Below, piece by piece: positions 34,073 to 41,068 of a DNA stretch of 41,068 bases. A program made the translations under genes and the position numbers. Each line of letters begins with the position of its first letter. The first letter of the stretch is position 1. Origin of the DNA: JBCCMQ01 sp039179985 (GTDB lineage: Bacteria > Pseudomonadota > Alphaproteobacteria > Rhodobacterales > Rhodobacteraceae); contig JBCDED010000030.1 in the NCBI GenBank assembly GCA_039179985.1, forward strand, positions 1 to 41,068, written 5' to 3'. The notes beneath the pieces were generated by a model. The model was not told the DNA's origin. It searched no databases and worked only from the letters and a program-made list of their open reading frames with translations.

Positions 34073-36255
34073 CTTCGGTGTCCGGCACGGATAGGGCAAC
34101 AGGCCTGGTGGTGCCGGAAGAGCCCTACCGCCCGCTTTTGGAAACCACCGATTGGCTGGCGCGTCGCTACCGGCTGCCTTTCAGCGAAGCCGCGGTTCTG
34201 GGGCGGCTTCCGGCTGGCGGTGACCCGGACGACCCCGCACTTCTCGGGCGCGCCCTGTCAGCCGTGGGGCTGAAGTCCAAGCTGGCACGCCGGGATGTCC
34301 GCCGCCTCGATCCCGCCGTCCTGCCCTGCGTGGTCTGGCGAAAGGCGGGCGGTATGGCGCTACTTTTGCGCTTTGCCGATGGTCAGAGGACCGCGGTGAT
34401 CACACAGCCGGGCGAAGACGGGCTTGAGCGTGAAGTGCCATTGCGCAAAATTCGCCGTGAAACGCGGCCCGAGGTGCTGCTTGTGACGCCCAAGGCTGAC
34501 AGTAACGAAAGTCGCATGTCGCCCGAGGGCCGCGATGCGGCCGAGCCGGGACACTGGCTCTGGCGCCCTGTTGCTGCAAATTGGGCGGGCTGGACACAGA
34601 TCCTCGTTGCGGCGCTCTGCCTCAATCTTCTGAACCTCGCGTTGCCCCTGTTCGTTATGAATGTTTACGATCGCGTGATCCCGAACCTCGCCTTCGTGAC
34701 GCTCTGGACGCTGGCGGGCGGCGTGGTCATCGCCCTGGCTCTCGATGCCGTCCTGCGCACGTTGCGCGCCGATATCCTTGAGCGGATCGGGCGACGGGTC
34801 GATCTGCGCGCCTCGGCCAAGCTCTTTTCCCACGCCATGCGGCTGAGGCTTCTTGACCGGCCCGGAGGGGCGGCAGGCATTGCGAATGTGATCCGTGACT
34901 TCGAAAGCGTCCGCGACTTTTTTGCCTCAGCGACTTTCGTTGCGCTGATAGACCTTCTTTTTATCGGTGTCTTCATCGCTGTGCTATTCGTTATCGTTGG
35001 CCCGATCGCCTGGGTGCCTCTTCTGGCGGTCCCTGCGGTGATCGTCCTGGCGCTTGTCGCGCAGCTGCCCATGGCACGCGCAGCAAAGGCGGCGCAACGG
35101 ATCGCCACCAAGCGCCACACGGTGCTGGTGGAAACGATGTCGGGGATTGAGACGGTCAAGAGCCTTGGCGCCGAACCGGCCATGCAGGGCGAATGGGAAA
35201 ATGCCGTAGCCGCGGCCAGCCGGGTGGGAGCCACGTCAAAATTCTGGTCGACCATCGCCATGAACGGCACGCTTCTGGTGCAGCAGGCTGTGAGTGTCGT
35301 GATCATCGTCTGGGGCGTCTTCCTGGTGGCCGAAGGCCGCATCACAATTGGTGGCCTCATCGCCGCAAACATCCTGGCCGGGCGCGTTCTGGCACCGCTT
35401 GCGGCAATCAGCCAGACAATCCTGCGCGCGCAGCATGCATTCAAGTCCATGGCGGCGCTTAACCGTCTGATGGCGCAGCCCACCGACGGGCCCGCGGATG
35501 TGGCCGGCGATTTGCGCGTCACCGAAGGGCGTCTGATCCTCGAAAAGGTCACGCTGAGGTATCCTGGCGCCGCGCAGCCGGCGCTGAACGTTGTGTCTCT
35601 GACCGTGGCGCCTGGGGACCGCGTTGCGCTTCTGGGGCGCGTTGGCTCTGGCAAATCGAGCCTTGGCCGCGTGGTTGCGGGGCTGGTTCCGCCTGACAGC
35701 GGGGCCGTTTTGATCGATGGCAAGGCGGTGACCCAGTACGATCCGGCGGAACTGCGCGCCGGTGTCGGCTACCTGCCGCAGGTTGCGGACCTGTTCACGG
35801 GTACGCTGCGGGAAAACCTCACGCTCGGGCGCACCGGGGTCTCGGACGCGCAGATCTTTGAGGCTCTGCGGTATGCGGGCATTGAGGCGCTGGTCTCGGA
35901 ACTGCCCGATGGTTTGCAGTTCGATCTTGGCGAGCGCGGGGTGCGGCTGTCGGGCGGGCAGCGGCAGGCCGTGTCGCTTGCGCGCCTTCTCTTGCGGCGC
36001 CCGCGTCTTCTCTTTCTCGACGAACCGACAAACGCCATGGACCAGCAGATGGAGGCCACCGTCACCTCGCGACTTTCGGATTACGCGCGGGACACCGGCG
36101 CTGCGCTCATCTTGTCCACCCACCGGCAGGCGGTGATCGACGCGGCGGACCGGATTGTCGTTCTTGAAAAGGGGGCGGTCGTGCTCGATGCCCCCAAGGC
36201 GGAGGCGCTCGCGCGGCTTCAGTCGGGCGCCGATGTGGCCCGGGTGGGAGAGTAG
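34069..36255 (+). CDS. Type I secretion ABC transporter with C39-like domain (LapB-like)
   Basis: The 728-aa inner-membrane exporter has three parts. Residues 1-150 form a C39-peptidase-like domain without the catalytic Cys or His, so it would bind but not cut substrate. A six-helix ABC domain follows (about 165-470). The ATPase has Walker A GRVGSGKS with K529, signature LSGGQ (627-631), Walker B LLFLDEPT with D651/E652, and the H-loop STHR. This layout is that of the LapB/HlyB group, which exports large RTX or adhesin proteins with C-terminal signals. Neighbours TolC and HlyD complete the machine. Confidence 0.94.
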   Translation: MTSVSGTDRATGLVVPEEPYRPLLETTDWLARRYRLPFSEAAVLGRLPAGGDPDDPALLGRALSAVGLKSKLARRDVRRLDPAVLPCVVWRKAGGMALLLRFADGQRTAVITQPGEDGLEREVPLRKIRRETRPEVLLVTPKADSNESRMSPEGRDAAEPGHWLWRPVAANWAGWTQILVAALCLNLLNLALPLFVMNVYDRVIPNLAFVTLWTLAGGVVIALALDAVLRTLRADILERIGRRVDLRASAKLFSHAMRLRLLDRPGGAAGIANVIRDFESVRDFFASATFVALIDLLFIGVFIAVLFVIVGPIAWVPLLAVPAVIVLALVAQLPMARAAKAAQRIATKRHTVLVETMSGIETVKSLGAEPAMQGEWENAVAAASRVGATSKFWSTIAMNGTLLVQQAVSVVIIVWGVFLVAEGRITIGGLIAANILAGRVLAPLAAISQTILRAQHAFKSMAALNRLMAQPTDGPADVAGDLRVTEGRLILEKVTLRYPGAAQPALNVVSLTVAPGDRVALLGRVGSGKSSLGRVVAGLVPPDSGAVLIDGKAVTQYDPAELRAGVGYLPQVADLFTGTLRENLTLGRTGVSDAQIFEALRYAGIEALVSELPDGLQFDLGERGVRLSGGQRQAVSLARLLLRRPRLLFLDEPTNAMDQQMEATVTSRLSDYARDTGAALILSTHRQAVIDAADRIVVLEKGAVVLDAPKAEALARLQSGADVARVGE

Positions 36256-36258
36256 CGC

Positions 36259-37581
36259 ATGTTCGGCAGCGGCAACGACGATGCTTTCCTCAACGACGCC
36301 GGTCGCGCGCGGGCCGTCGAACCCAGCCGTGGCGCCTGGCGTCTGCTCTTTGTGATCGCGCTTGGCCTTGGGCTTTTTGCCTTCTGGGCGGCGACCTATG
36401 AAATCGAAGAGGTCACCAGCGGCGTCGGCCGCGTTATCCCTTCCCAGCAGGTGCAGGTGGTCGAAAGCCTGGAAGGGGGCATCCTTCGGTCCGTGCAGGT
36501 ATCGGAAGGGGACATCGTCGAAGCAGGTCAGCCCTTGATGCAGATTGACGACACCGGTTTTGCCGCCGAGCTCGGTCAGTTGCGCGAGCGCGAGCAGGCG
36601 CTGCGCGCCGAAAGTGCCCGGCTTGAGGCCGAAGCGAACCTTGAGGCCGACATCAATTTTCCGGTGGGTCTGGAGGCGACGAACCCGCTCGCCACGGCGG
36701 CGGAGCGCGAAGTTTTCCTGTCCCGCCGCGTCCAGCTTGAGCGCGAGACTGAAATCCTGCGCGATCAGCTGGCGCAGAACCGCGCCGCCCTGGCCGAGCT
36801 TCGGGCGCAGCGTGAGAAACTCAAAGGGGTATCCGCGCCGCTTTCCGAGGAAATCACCCTGACCGAAGACCTTGTGAACCGCGGCGTCGTTCCAAGGGTG
36901 GAGCTTCTGCGGCTCCAGTCGCGTCTGGCCGAACTGGAGGGTGACATCGCCGTCGGTATTGCCTCGGAGCCGCGTCTCGAAGCGCAGGTCCGCGAGACCG
37001 AGAACCAGATCGAAGCGGCGCGCTCGGCGTATGTCCTCAGCGCCCGGCAGCGGCTGGCGGCGCTGCAGCTGGAACTTGCGGTGATCGAGGAAACGCAGCG
37101 CGCCGCAGCGGACCGGGTCACGCGCACGCAACTGACTGCGCCGGTGCGCGGGACAGTAAACGCCGTAAACGCCCGCACGATCGGCGCGGTCGTGGAGCCG
37201 GGCGAAGCGCTGGTCGAAATCGTCCCGCTCGACGACAGTCTGCTCATTGAAGCCGACATTCGCCCGCAAGACGTGGCGTTTCTCAGCCCCGGTGACCGGG
37301 GGTCGGTGAAAATCACCGCCTACGATTACCTTGTCTATGGTGCACTGGACGGAGAAGTCGTACGCATCGGTGCCGACACGGTGGAGGACCGCGACGGGCA
37401 GGCGGCATTCAAGATCGTTCTGCGCACCGACAAAACCTACCTTGGCACTGAAACCGCGCCCCTGCCAATAAGCCCCGGCATGGTCGCCAGCGTGGATATC
37501 CAGACCGGGCGCAAGACGGTTCTCAGCTATCTTGCAAAGCCGATCCTGCGGGCCCAGTCCGAAGCCTTGCGCGAGCGCTGA
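36259..37581 (+). CDS. HlyD family type I secretion adaptor (LapC-like)
   Basis: The 440-aa protein has one N-terminal membrane helix (LLFVIALGLGLFAFWAATY, about 30-48) and a first lipoyl half with VQVVESLEGGILRSVQVSEGDIV. A long coiled-coil region (about 100-280) is rich in Glu, Arg and Ala. The second lipoyl half is RTQLTAPVRGTVNAV, and a C-terminal beta domain contains 'PGMVASVDIQTGRKTVLSYL', the type I secretion HlyD ending. It bridges the ABC exporter and the TolC channel. It begins 3 bp after the ABC gene. Its stop directly abuts the stop of the convergent cyclase gene. Confidence 0.95.
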   Translation: MFGSGNDDAFLNDAGRARAVEPSRGAWRLLFVIALGLGLFAFWAATYEIEEVTSGVGRVIPSQQVQVVESLEGGILRSVQVSEGDIVEAGQPLMQIDDTGFAAELGQLREREQALRAESARLEAEANLEADINFPVGLEATNPLATAAEREVFLSRRVQLERETEILRDQLAQNRAALAELRAQREKLKGVSAPLSEEITLTEDLVNRGVVPRVELLRLQSRLAELEGDIAVGIASEPRLEAQVRETENQIEAARSAYVLSARQRLAALQLELAVIEETQRAAADRVTRTQLTAPVRGTVNAVNARTIGAVVEPGEALVEIVPLDDSLLIEADIRPQDVAFLSPGDRGSVKITAYDYLVYGALDGEVVRIGADTVEDRDGQAAFKIVLRTDKTYLGTETAPLPISPGMVASVDIQTGRKTVLSYLAKPILRAQSEALRER

Positions 37582-39804
37582 TCATTTCGAGGTCGCAATA
37601 AAGACGCCTTGCCAGTCCGCGCCGGGCGGATCGCTTGCCAGGTCCTCAATGCGGTCTCGAAATAGGTCGAGGTAGCCGCTCAGGGGAACATCTGCCGCTG
37701 CGGCTTGCGCACGCGCCGCGGCAAGTGCCGTCCGCGCGCCGGTCCAGTCCTGTTCGCGGTAGGCGGCGAGCATCGTCTGGATCTCTGACCGGAGTGCCAC
37801 GAACGCGCCCGACGCTGCAAGCGCTGCGTCGCCCACAAGGGCGAAGACACATTCTGGTTGGGTTTTGCCTTTCACCCGGATCAGGTCCAGTTCAAGAATT
37901 GCAAAGCTGTCTTTGACGCGGTCTGCCGTGCTCGCGCCAAGGGCGATGCCGACATCATAGAGCGATGACGCCCCCTCCAGACGGGAGGCAAGGTTCACGC
38001 TGTCACCAAGGGCGGTGTAGTCAAACCGGGTGTCGCTGCCCATGTTCCCGACCACGCAGGTCCCGGTGTTGATCCCGATCCCGACGGTAATCACATGGGG
38101 CGTCCCGATGGCGGGATCCTCTTTGGCCTCCGCCGCCCGCTGCGCATTCAGCGCTGAGACACCCGCCTGCATGTCCAGCGCGGCGCGGCACGCGGCCTCG
38201 GCGTGGTCTGCGACATCAACAGGAGCATTCCAGAACGCCATCACCGCATCGCCCATGAATTTGTCGATGGTGCCGCCCTCGGCCAGGATCGCCTGCGACA
38301 GCGTGGTAAGAAACCGGTTCATCAACGCCGTCAGACCCGGGGGATTGTCCTTGAAATCCTCCGAAATGGTCGTGAAGCCGCGCACGTCTGTGAAGAGCAG
38401 GGTCAACTCCCGCGTCTCACCCCCGAGCCGCAAATCTTCGGGACTGTCCGCAAGCCGCGCGACAAGGTCGGGCGAGACGTACTGGCCAAAGGCCCCGCGT
38501 ATCTGCTCACGGCGCCGCTCTTCGCGGATGTAGTTGGCCGTGGCCATGGTCATGACCAGGAGGGCAGTCGCAAAAAGCGGGTAAGTCGGGTCAAGCAGAA
38601 CCCGCTGGCCGGAAAAAAGGAACCACGTCGCGCTCGCGTAGCCCGCCAGAAGAACGAGCGCGCTCGCCACAACCCATAGTGCGCCCATGGCGGGCAAAAG
38701 CAGGACCGCGAGAAGGCCAAGGACAAAGACAACCGTCAGCTCCGCAGCGATGGTGTAGTTTGGCCGGACAAGGAGGCTCCCGGTCAGGATGTTCTCAAGC
38801 ACCTGCGCGTGTATTTCGACGCCGGCCATGGCCACGCCGAGGGGCGTCGCGCGGAAATCCTCAAGACCGATGGCCGAGGTGCCCACCAGAACGAGATGGC
38901 CGTCCAGGCGGTCGGGCAACACGCGGCCCCCGAGAAGATCCGTGGCAGAGACAAAGCGGTTGGCGTCCGAGGGCGCAAGATAGGGCCAGACCGTCCCGTC
39001 CGCATCCGTCTGGACCAACTGACGGGCGACCACCACGCCCTCGACACCGGCATCGTTGGTGCGGATGGCAAAGGGCGCACCGCCTGTTGCGACCCGCAAG
39101 AGTTCCGGCGCGAGGCCAAGGCGGATGCGGTCCTCGACCACCACCACCATGGGCACGCGGCGGTAGACTCCGTCGGGGTCGGGGCGCACGGAAAACACGC
39201 CGCGCCCTGCGGCAGCGGCCTCAAGTTCCGGGAGGTTCTCCACAAGATCGGGAAATGTTAGAAGAAAGGGCCGGGGGTCCGGGCCGATCAGCCCATGGGC
39301 GACCTCGGGCGGCAGCGCGCCGGGCGCCTCAGCGGCACCGATCCGGACGCTGGTCTGCCCGACCACGACGGGAAACACCGCGATTTCTGCCGCAAGAACC
39401 TGATCGTTGCCCGGGAGTGCGGCCAGTTCCTCGCGGACGAGTTCTGGCAAATCTTCATTGTCCTGCGCCACGAGATCTGGTGACAGGCGGTCCGGCTCGG
39501 AAAAGATGATATCGAAAGCCAGCGCTGCGGCCCCGGCCTCGGCGGTCCTGGAGACGAGATCAGCCAGCCGCGTCCGCGGCCAGGGCCATTGCCCGAGTTC
39601 CGAGATGCTTTTGTCGTCGATATCAATAATCGCGACAGGCGCCGGTGCGGCGTCGCGGGGTTTGAATTGCTGAAAGAGGTCGAAGGCGCGGTTGCGGGTG
39701 TTTTCCAGGAATGGAGGGTCGGCGATGCGCAGGGCGATCAGGGCGGCGAGTAGGACAAATCCGAGGGCCCGGCCGCTGCCGAAAAGCCAGTCCGCGACGC
39801 GCAT
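37582..39804 (-). CDS. CHASE2 domain-containing adenylate cyclase
   Basis: The 740-aa sensor cyclase has one N-terminal helix (about 12-28) and a large periplasmic CHASE2 domain (about 30-345, with IIDIDDKSISELGQWPWPR and DGHLVLVGTSAIGLEDFRATPLG). Three membrane helices follow (about 350-425), then a class III cyclase domain (about 465-650). Metal aspartates D473 (FTDVRGFTT) and D519 (KFMGDAVMAFW) are present. K515 and D595 form the Lys/Asp pair that selects ATP, and N604/R608 (SVNLASR) the transition-state pair. All key residues are intact, so cAMP synthesis is expected. The stop abuts that of the HlyD gene, and the gene is divergent from the FecR-domain gene. Confidence 0.93.
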   Translation of the reverse strand: MRVADWLFGSGRALGFVLLAALIALRIADPPFLENTRNRAFDLFQQFKPRDAAPAPVAIIDIDDKSISELGQWPWPRTRLADLVSRTAEAGAAALAFDIIFSEPDRLSPDLVAQDNEDLPELVREELAALPGNDQVLAAEIAVFPVVVGQTSVRIGAAEAPGALPPEVAHGLIGPDPRPFLLTFPDLVENLPELEAAAAGRGVFSVRPDPDGVYRRVPMVVVVEDRIRLGLAPELLRVATGGAPFAIRTNDAGVEGVVVARQLVQTDADGTVWPYLAPSDANRFVSATDLLGGRVLPDRLDGHLVLVGTSAIGLEDFRATPLGVAMAGVEIHAQVLENILTGSLLVRPNYTIAAELTVVFVLGLLAVLLLPAMGALWVVASALVLLAGYASATWFLFSGQRVLLDPTYPLFATALLVMTMATANYIREERRREQIRGAFGQYVSPDLVARLADSPEDLRLGGETRELTLLFTDVRGFTTISEDFKDNPPGLTALMNRFLTTLSQAILAEGGTIDKFMGDAVMAFWNAPVDVADHAEAACRAALDMQAGVSALNAQRAAEAKEDPAIGTPHVITVGIGINTGTCVVGNMGSDTRFDYTALGDSVNLASRLEGASSLYDVGIALGASTADRVKDSFAILELDLIRVKGKTQPECVFALVGDAALAASGAFVALRSEIQTMLAAYREQDWTGARTALAAARAQAAAADVPLSGYLDLFRDRIEDLASDPPGADWQGVFIATSK

Positions 39805-39853
39805 CGGCCTATGGCCCTTCTGTCGAAAAGGTTAACCGCACGGGTCCCAGAAA

Positions 39854-39872
39854 GGCGCGGCGCGACCGCGCC
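39854..39872. promoter_or_regulatory. GC-rich hairpin between the cyclase and FecR-domain genes
   Basis: GGCGCGG and CCGCGCC form a perfect 7-bp stem with a CGCGA loop, 50 bp upstream of the cyclase start. It could be part of an operator or of the cyclase mRNA leader. Confidence 0.3.
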
Positions 39873-40003
39873 GTCAAGGGTCGGCGAATCCGGGAGGGCA
39901 GCGTATCCTGGGCTGTCTCCCCTGCAGAAAATTGTCGACGACGCCCAAAAAGTGACGAAAATAAGTCAAAAACACGGCTGAACTGTGACCTATTTCCTAT
40001 TCG

Positions 40004-40026
40004 GGGGTCCCGAAATCGGGTACCCC
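40004..40026 (+). promoter_or_regulatory. Hairpin abutting the start codon of the FecR-domain gene
   Basis: GGGGT-CCCG(A) pairs with (T)CGGG-ACCCC with one bulged T, and ends on the base before ATG 40027. If this start is used, the hairpin would hide the translation start; otherwise it may be an operator, with translation from ATG 40063. Confidence 0.45.
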
Positions 40027-41068
40027 ATGAAAGGTTCAAGTGTTTGGCGTGGGGTTTCGCGAATGGCGGTTCGGCAGGATATCAGCATTGATGAGACCGG
40101 TTTTTCCGGGCTTTCGGTGTCTGCCGCCGGGTCGCAGCTACAGCTGCCCCAAGGTTTCGATGTCTTTGTGGCCGCCTTTCAGCGGGAGGGGTCCGACCTT
40201 GTTGTGACCGAACCGGACGGCGACACGCTGCGCGTAACCGATTACTTCCGTTCGGAAGTGCCGGCCGATCTGGTGGCGGACAATGGTGCGGTACTGAAAG
40301 GCAGTCTTGTCGTCACCCTGGCCGGGCCGGTCGCGCCGGGGCAATATGCGCAAGCCGGAGCGACCGACACGTCGCTTGCTATCGGGCAGGTTGAAACGCT
40401 TGAGGGGGCGGCCACGGTCCAGCGGTCAGACGGCACGGTCGAGACCCTGGGAAGCGAAACGCTGATCTTCCAGAACGATGTCGTGTCCACGGGCTCCGAC
40501 GGATCCGTCTCGCTGATCTTCGTGGACGGCACGATATTTACCCTCGCCGCCAATTCCCGCATGGTGATCGATGAGCTGATTTACAGCGAGGGCGGCGCTG
40601 GCAACAGCGGTGCCTTCAACCTCGTTCAGGGCAGCTTCGTCTTCATCGCTGGGCAGGTCGCCAAAACCGGCGATATGGAGGTCGCCACTCCTACGGCGAC
40701 CATGGGCATACGTGGCACCACTGTTCTGGTCGATGTGACCACGGAGCGCGGCGTGGCGACCGTAGAGGTGGCGCTGACCCGCGACTTTGACGGCAGCGTC
40801 GGTGTTGTGGAATTGCGCGACCTCGACGGCAATCTCATCAGCAACATCACCACAACAGATCTCAAGTGGATCGTTTCGCCCGTCGCAGGGGAAACCCGCT
40901 CAGTGGAGCGCACGGCCGAAGATGATGCCGCCGACAACATCCTCATCGCCGAGGCCTTTACCGCGTTCCAGATCGCGACAAACAGGGTGGAAGGCGGCGA
41001 TAGCTACATTCGCCAAGGGTCAAGCTCGCCTGGAAATCCCAACGTGCTCGAAAGCGATCCGACCGAAC
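40027..41068 (+). CDS. Large FecR domain-containing protein, probable type I secreted adhesin (5' part only)
   Basis: The frame is open to the right edge (347 codons seen). There is no signal peptide, as expected for a type I secretion substrate. Residues about 1-115 are acidic and beta-rich. Residues about 120-260 form a FecR-like domain: an 'IGQVETLEGAATVQRSDG' entry, GSDGSVSLIFVDGTIFTLAANSRM, and then VATPTATMGIRGTTVLVDV, the classic FecR stretch. FecR domains also occur in large cell-surface proteins with Ig/VCBS/RTX repeats. The downstream part is missing. ATG 40063 is an alternative start. It is adjacent to a secretion operon and divergent from a cyclase, so it is inferred to be the exported substrate. 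Confidence 0.8.
   Translation, partial: MKGSSVWRGVSRMAVRQDISIDETGFSGLSVSAAGSQLQLPQGFDVFVAAFQREGSDLVVTEPDGDTLRVTDYFRSEVPADLVADNGAVLKGSLVVTLAGPVAPGQYAQAGATDTSLAIGQVETLEGAATVQRSDGTVETLGSETLIFQNDVVSTGSDGSVSLIFVDGTIFTLAANSRMVIDELIYSEGGAGNSGAFNLVQGSFVFIAGQVAKTGDMEVATPTATMGIRGTTVLVDVTTERGVATVEVALTRDFDGSVGVVELRDLDGNLISNITTTDLKWIVSPVAGETRSVERTAEDDAADNILIAEAFTAFQIATNRVEGGDSYIRQGSSSPGNPNVLESDPTE

Noticed and set aside
35236..37269. Long open frame (677 codons) antisense to the secretion ABC and HlyD genes
   Set aside because: High-GC codon bias opens the opposite strand. The sense frames hold complete, motif-rich proteins; the antisense product is Arg/His/Gln-rich and has no domain.
39982..39998. TGTGA half site before the FecR-domain gene as a cAMP-CRP site
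   Set aside because: Tempting beside an adenylate cyclase, but the second half (TCACA) is absent; a chance match is more likely.
1..41068. CRISPR arrays, tRNA/rRNA genes, insertion sequences, phage genes
   Set aside because: I saw no regularly spaced repeats, no tRNA-like cloverleaf or rRNA sequence, no transposase, integrase or phage structural protein.

Overview
The window is high-GC, densely packed chromosomal DNA of an alphaproteobacterium, most likely Rhodobacterales (Roseobacter group). The reasons are a GcrA cell-cycle regulator, a VPLPA-CTERM protein, a DUF6455 protein, a DUF1127-like mini-protein divergent from a LysR gene, and GTG/TTG starts. This placement is inferred from gene families only. 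I see no tRNA, rRNA, CRISPR array, insertion sequence or prophage.

Region 1 (1-12,830) is mostly housekeeping. It holds the N-terminal part of a class II histone-deacetylase-like amidohydrolase, small conserved proteins, a DCC thiol-oxidoreductase-like protein, an M48 metalloprotease lipoprotein, rimO, an AsmA protein, gcrA, an ABC-2 permease without a neighbouring ATPase, an EamA exporter, the argD-argF arginine pair with a strong hairpin between the genes, and an MscS channel behind a small unknown gene.

Region 2 (12,985-27,735) is metabolic and regulatory. It contains 6-phosphogluconate dehydrogenase, a membrane cytochrome b with a Tat-exported molybdopterin oxidoreductase, a gluconate pair (SDR dehydrogenase and gluconokinase), hrpB, a DUF3108 protein, meaB, a 59-aa DUF1127-like protein opposite a LysR regulator, rpmB, a PCu(A)C copper chaperone, a sirtuin deacylase, a low-molecular-weight phosphatase, an Lrp/AsnC regulator divergent from a LysE exporter, and a VPLPA-CTERM surface protein.

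Region 3 (27,873-41,068) is an envelope export and signalling island. An RND efflux pump (adaptor plus permease) runs left. A TolC-like outer-membrane protein, a type I secretion ABC transporter with a degenerate C39 domain, and an HlyD adaptor run right as one operon. The two operons share a 515-bp spacer rich in dyad symmetry. A CHASE2-adenylate cyclase converges on the secretion operon. Divergent from the cyclase is a large FecR-domain protein, cut by the window end, with no N-terminal signal peptide. It is the likely secreted adhesin. My main hypothesis is that cyclase, LapBCE-like secretion machine and FecR-domain substrate form one surface-adhesion and signalling system.
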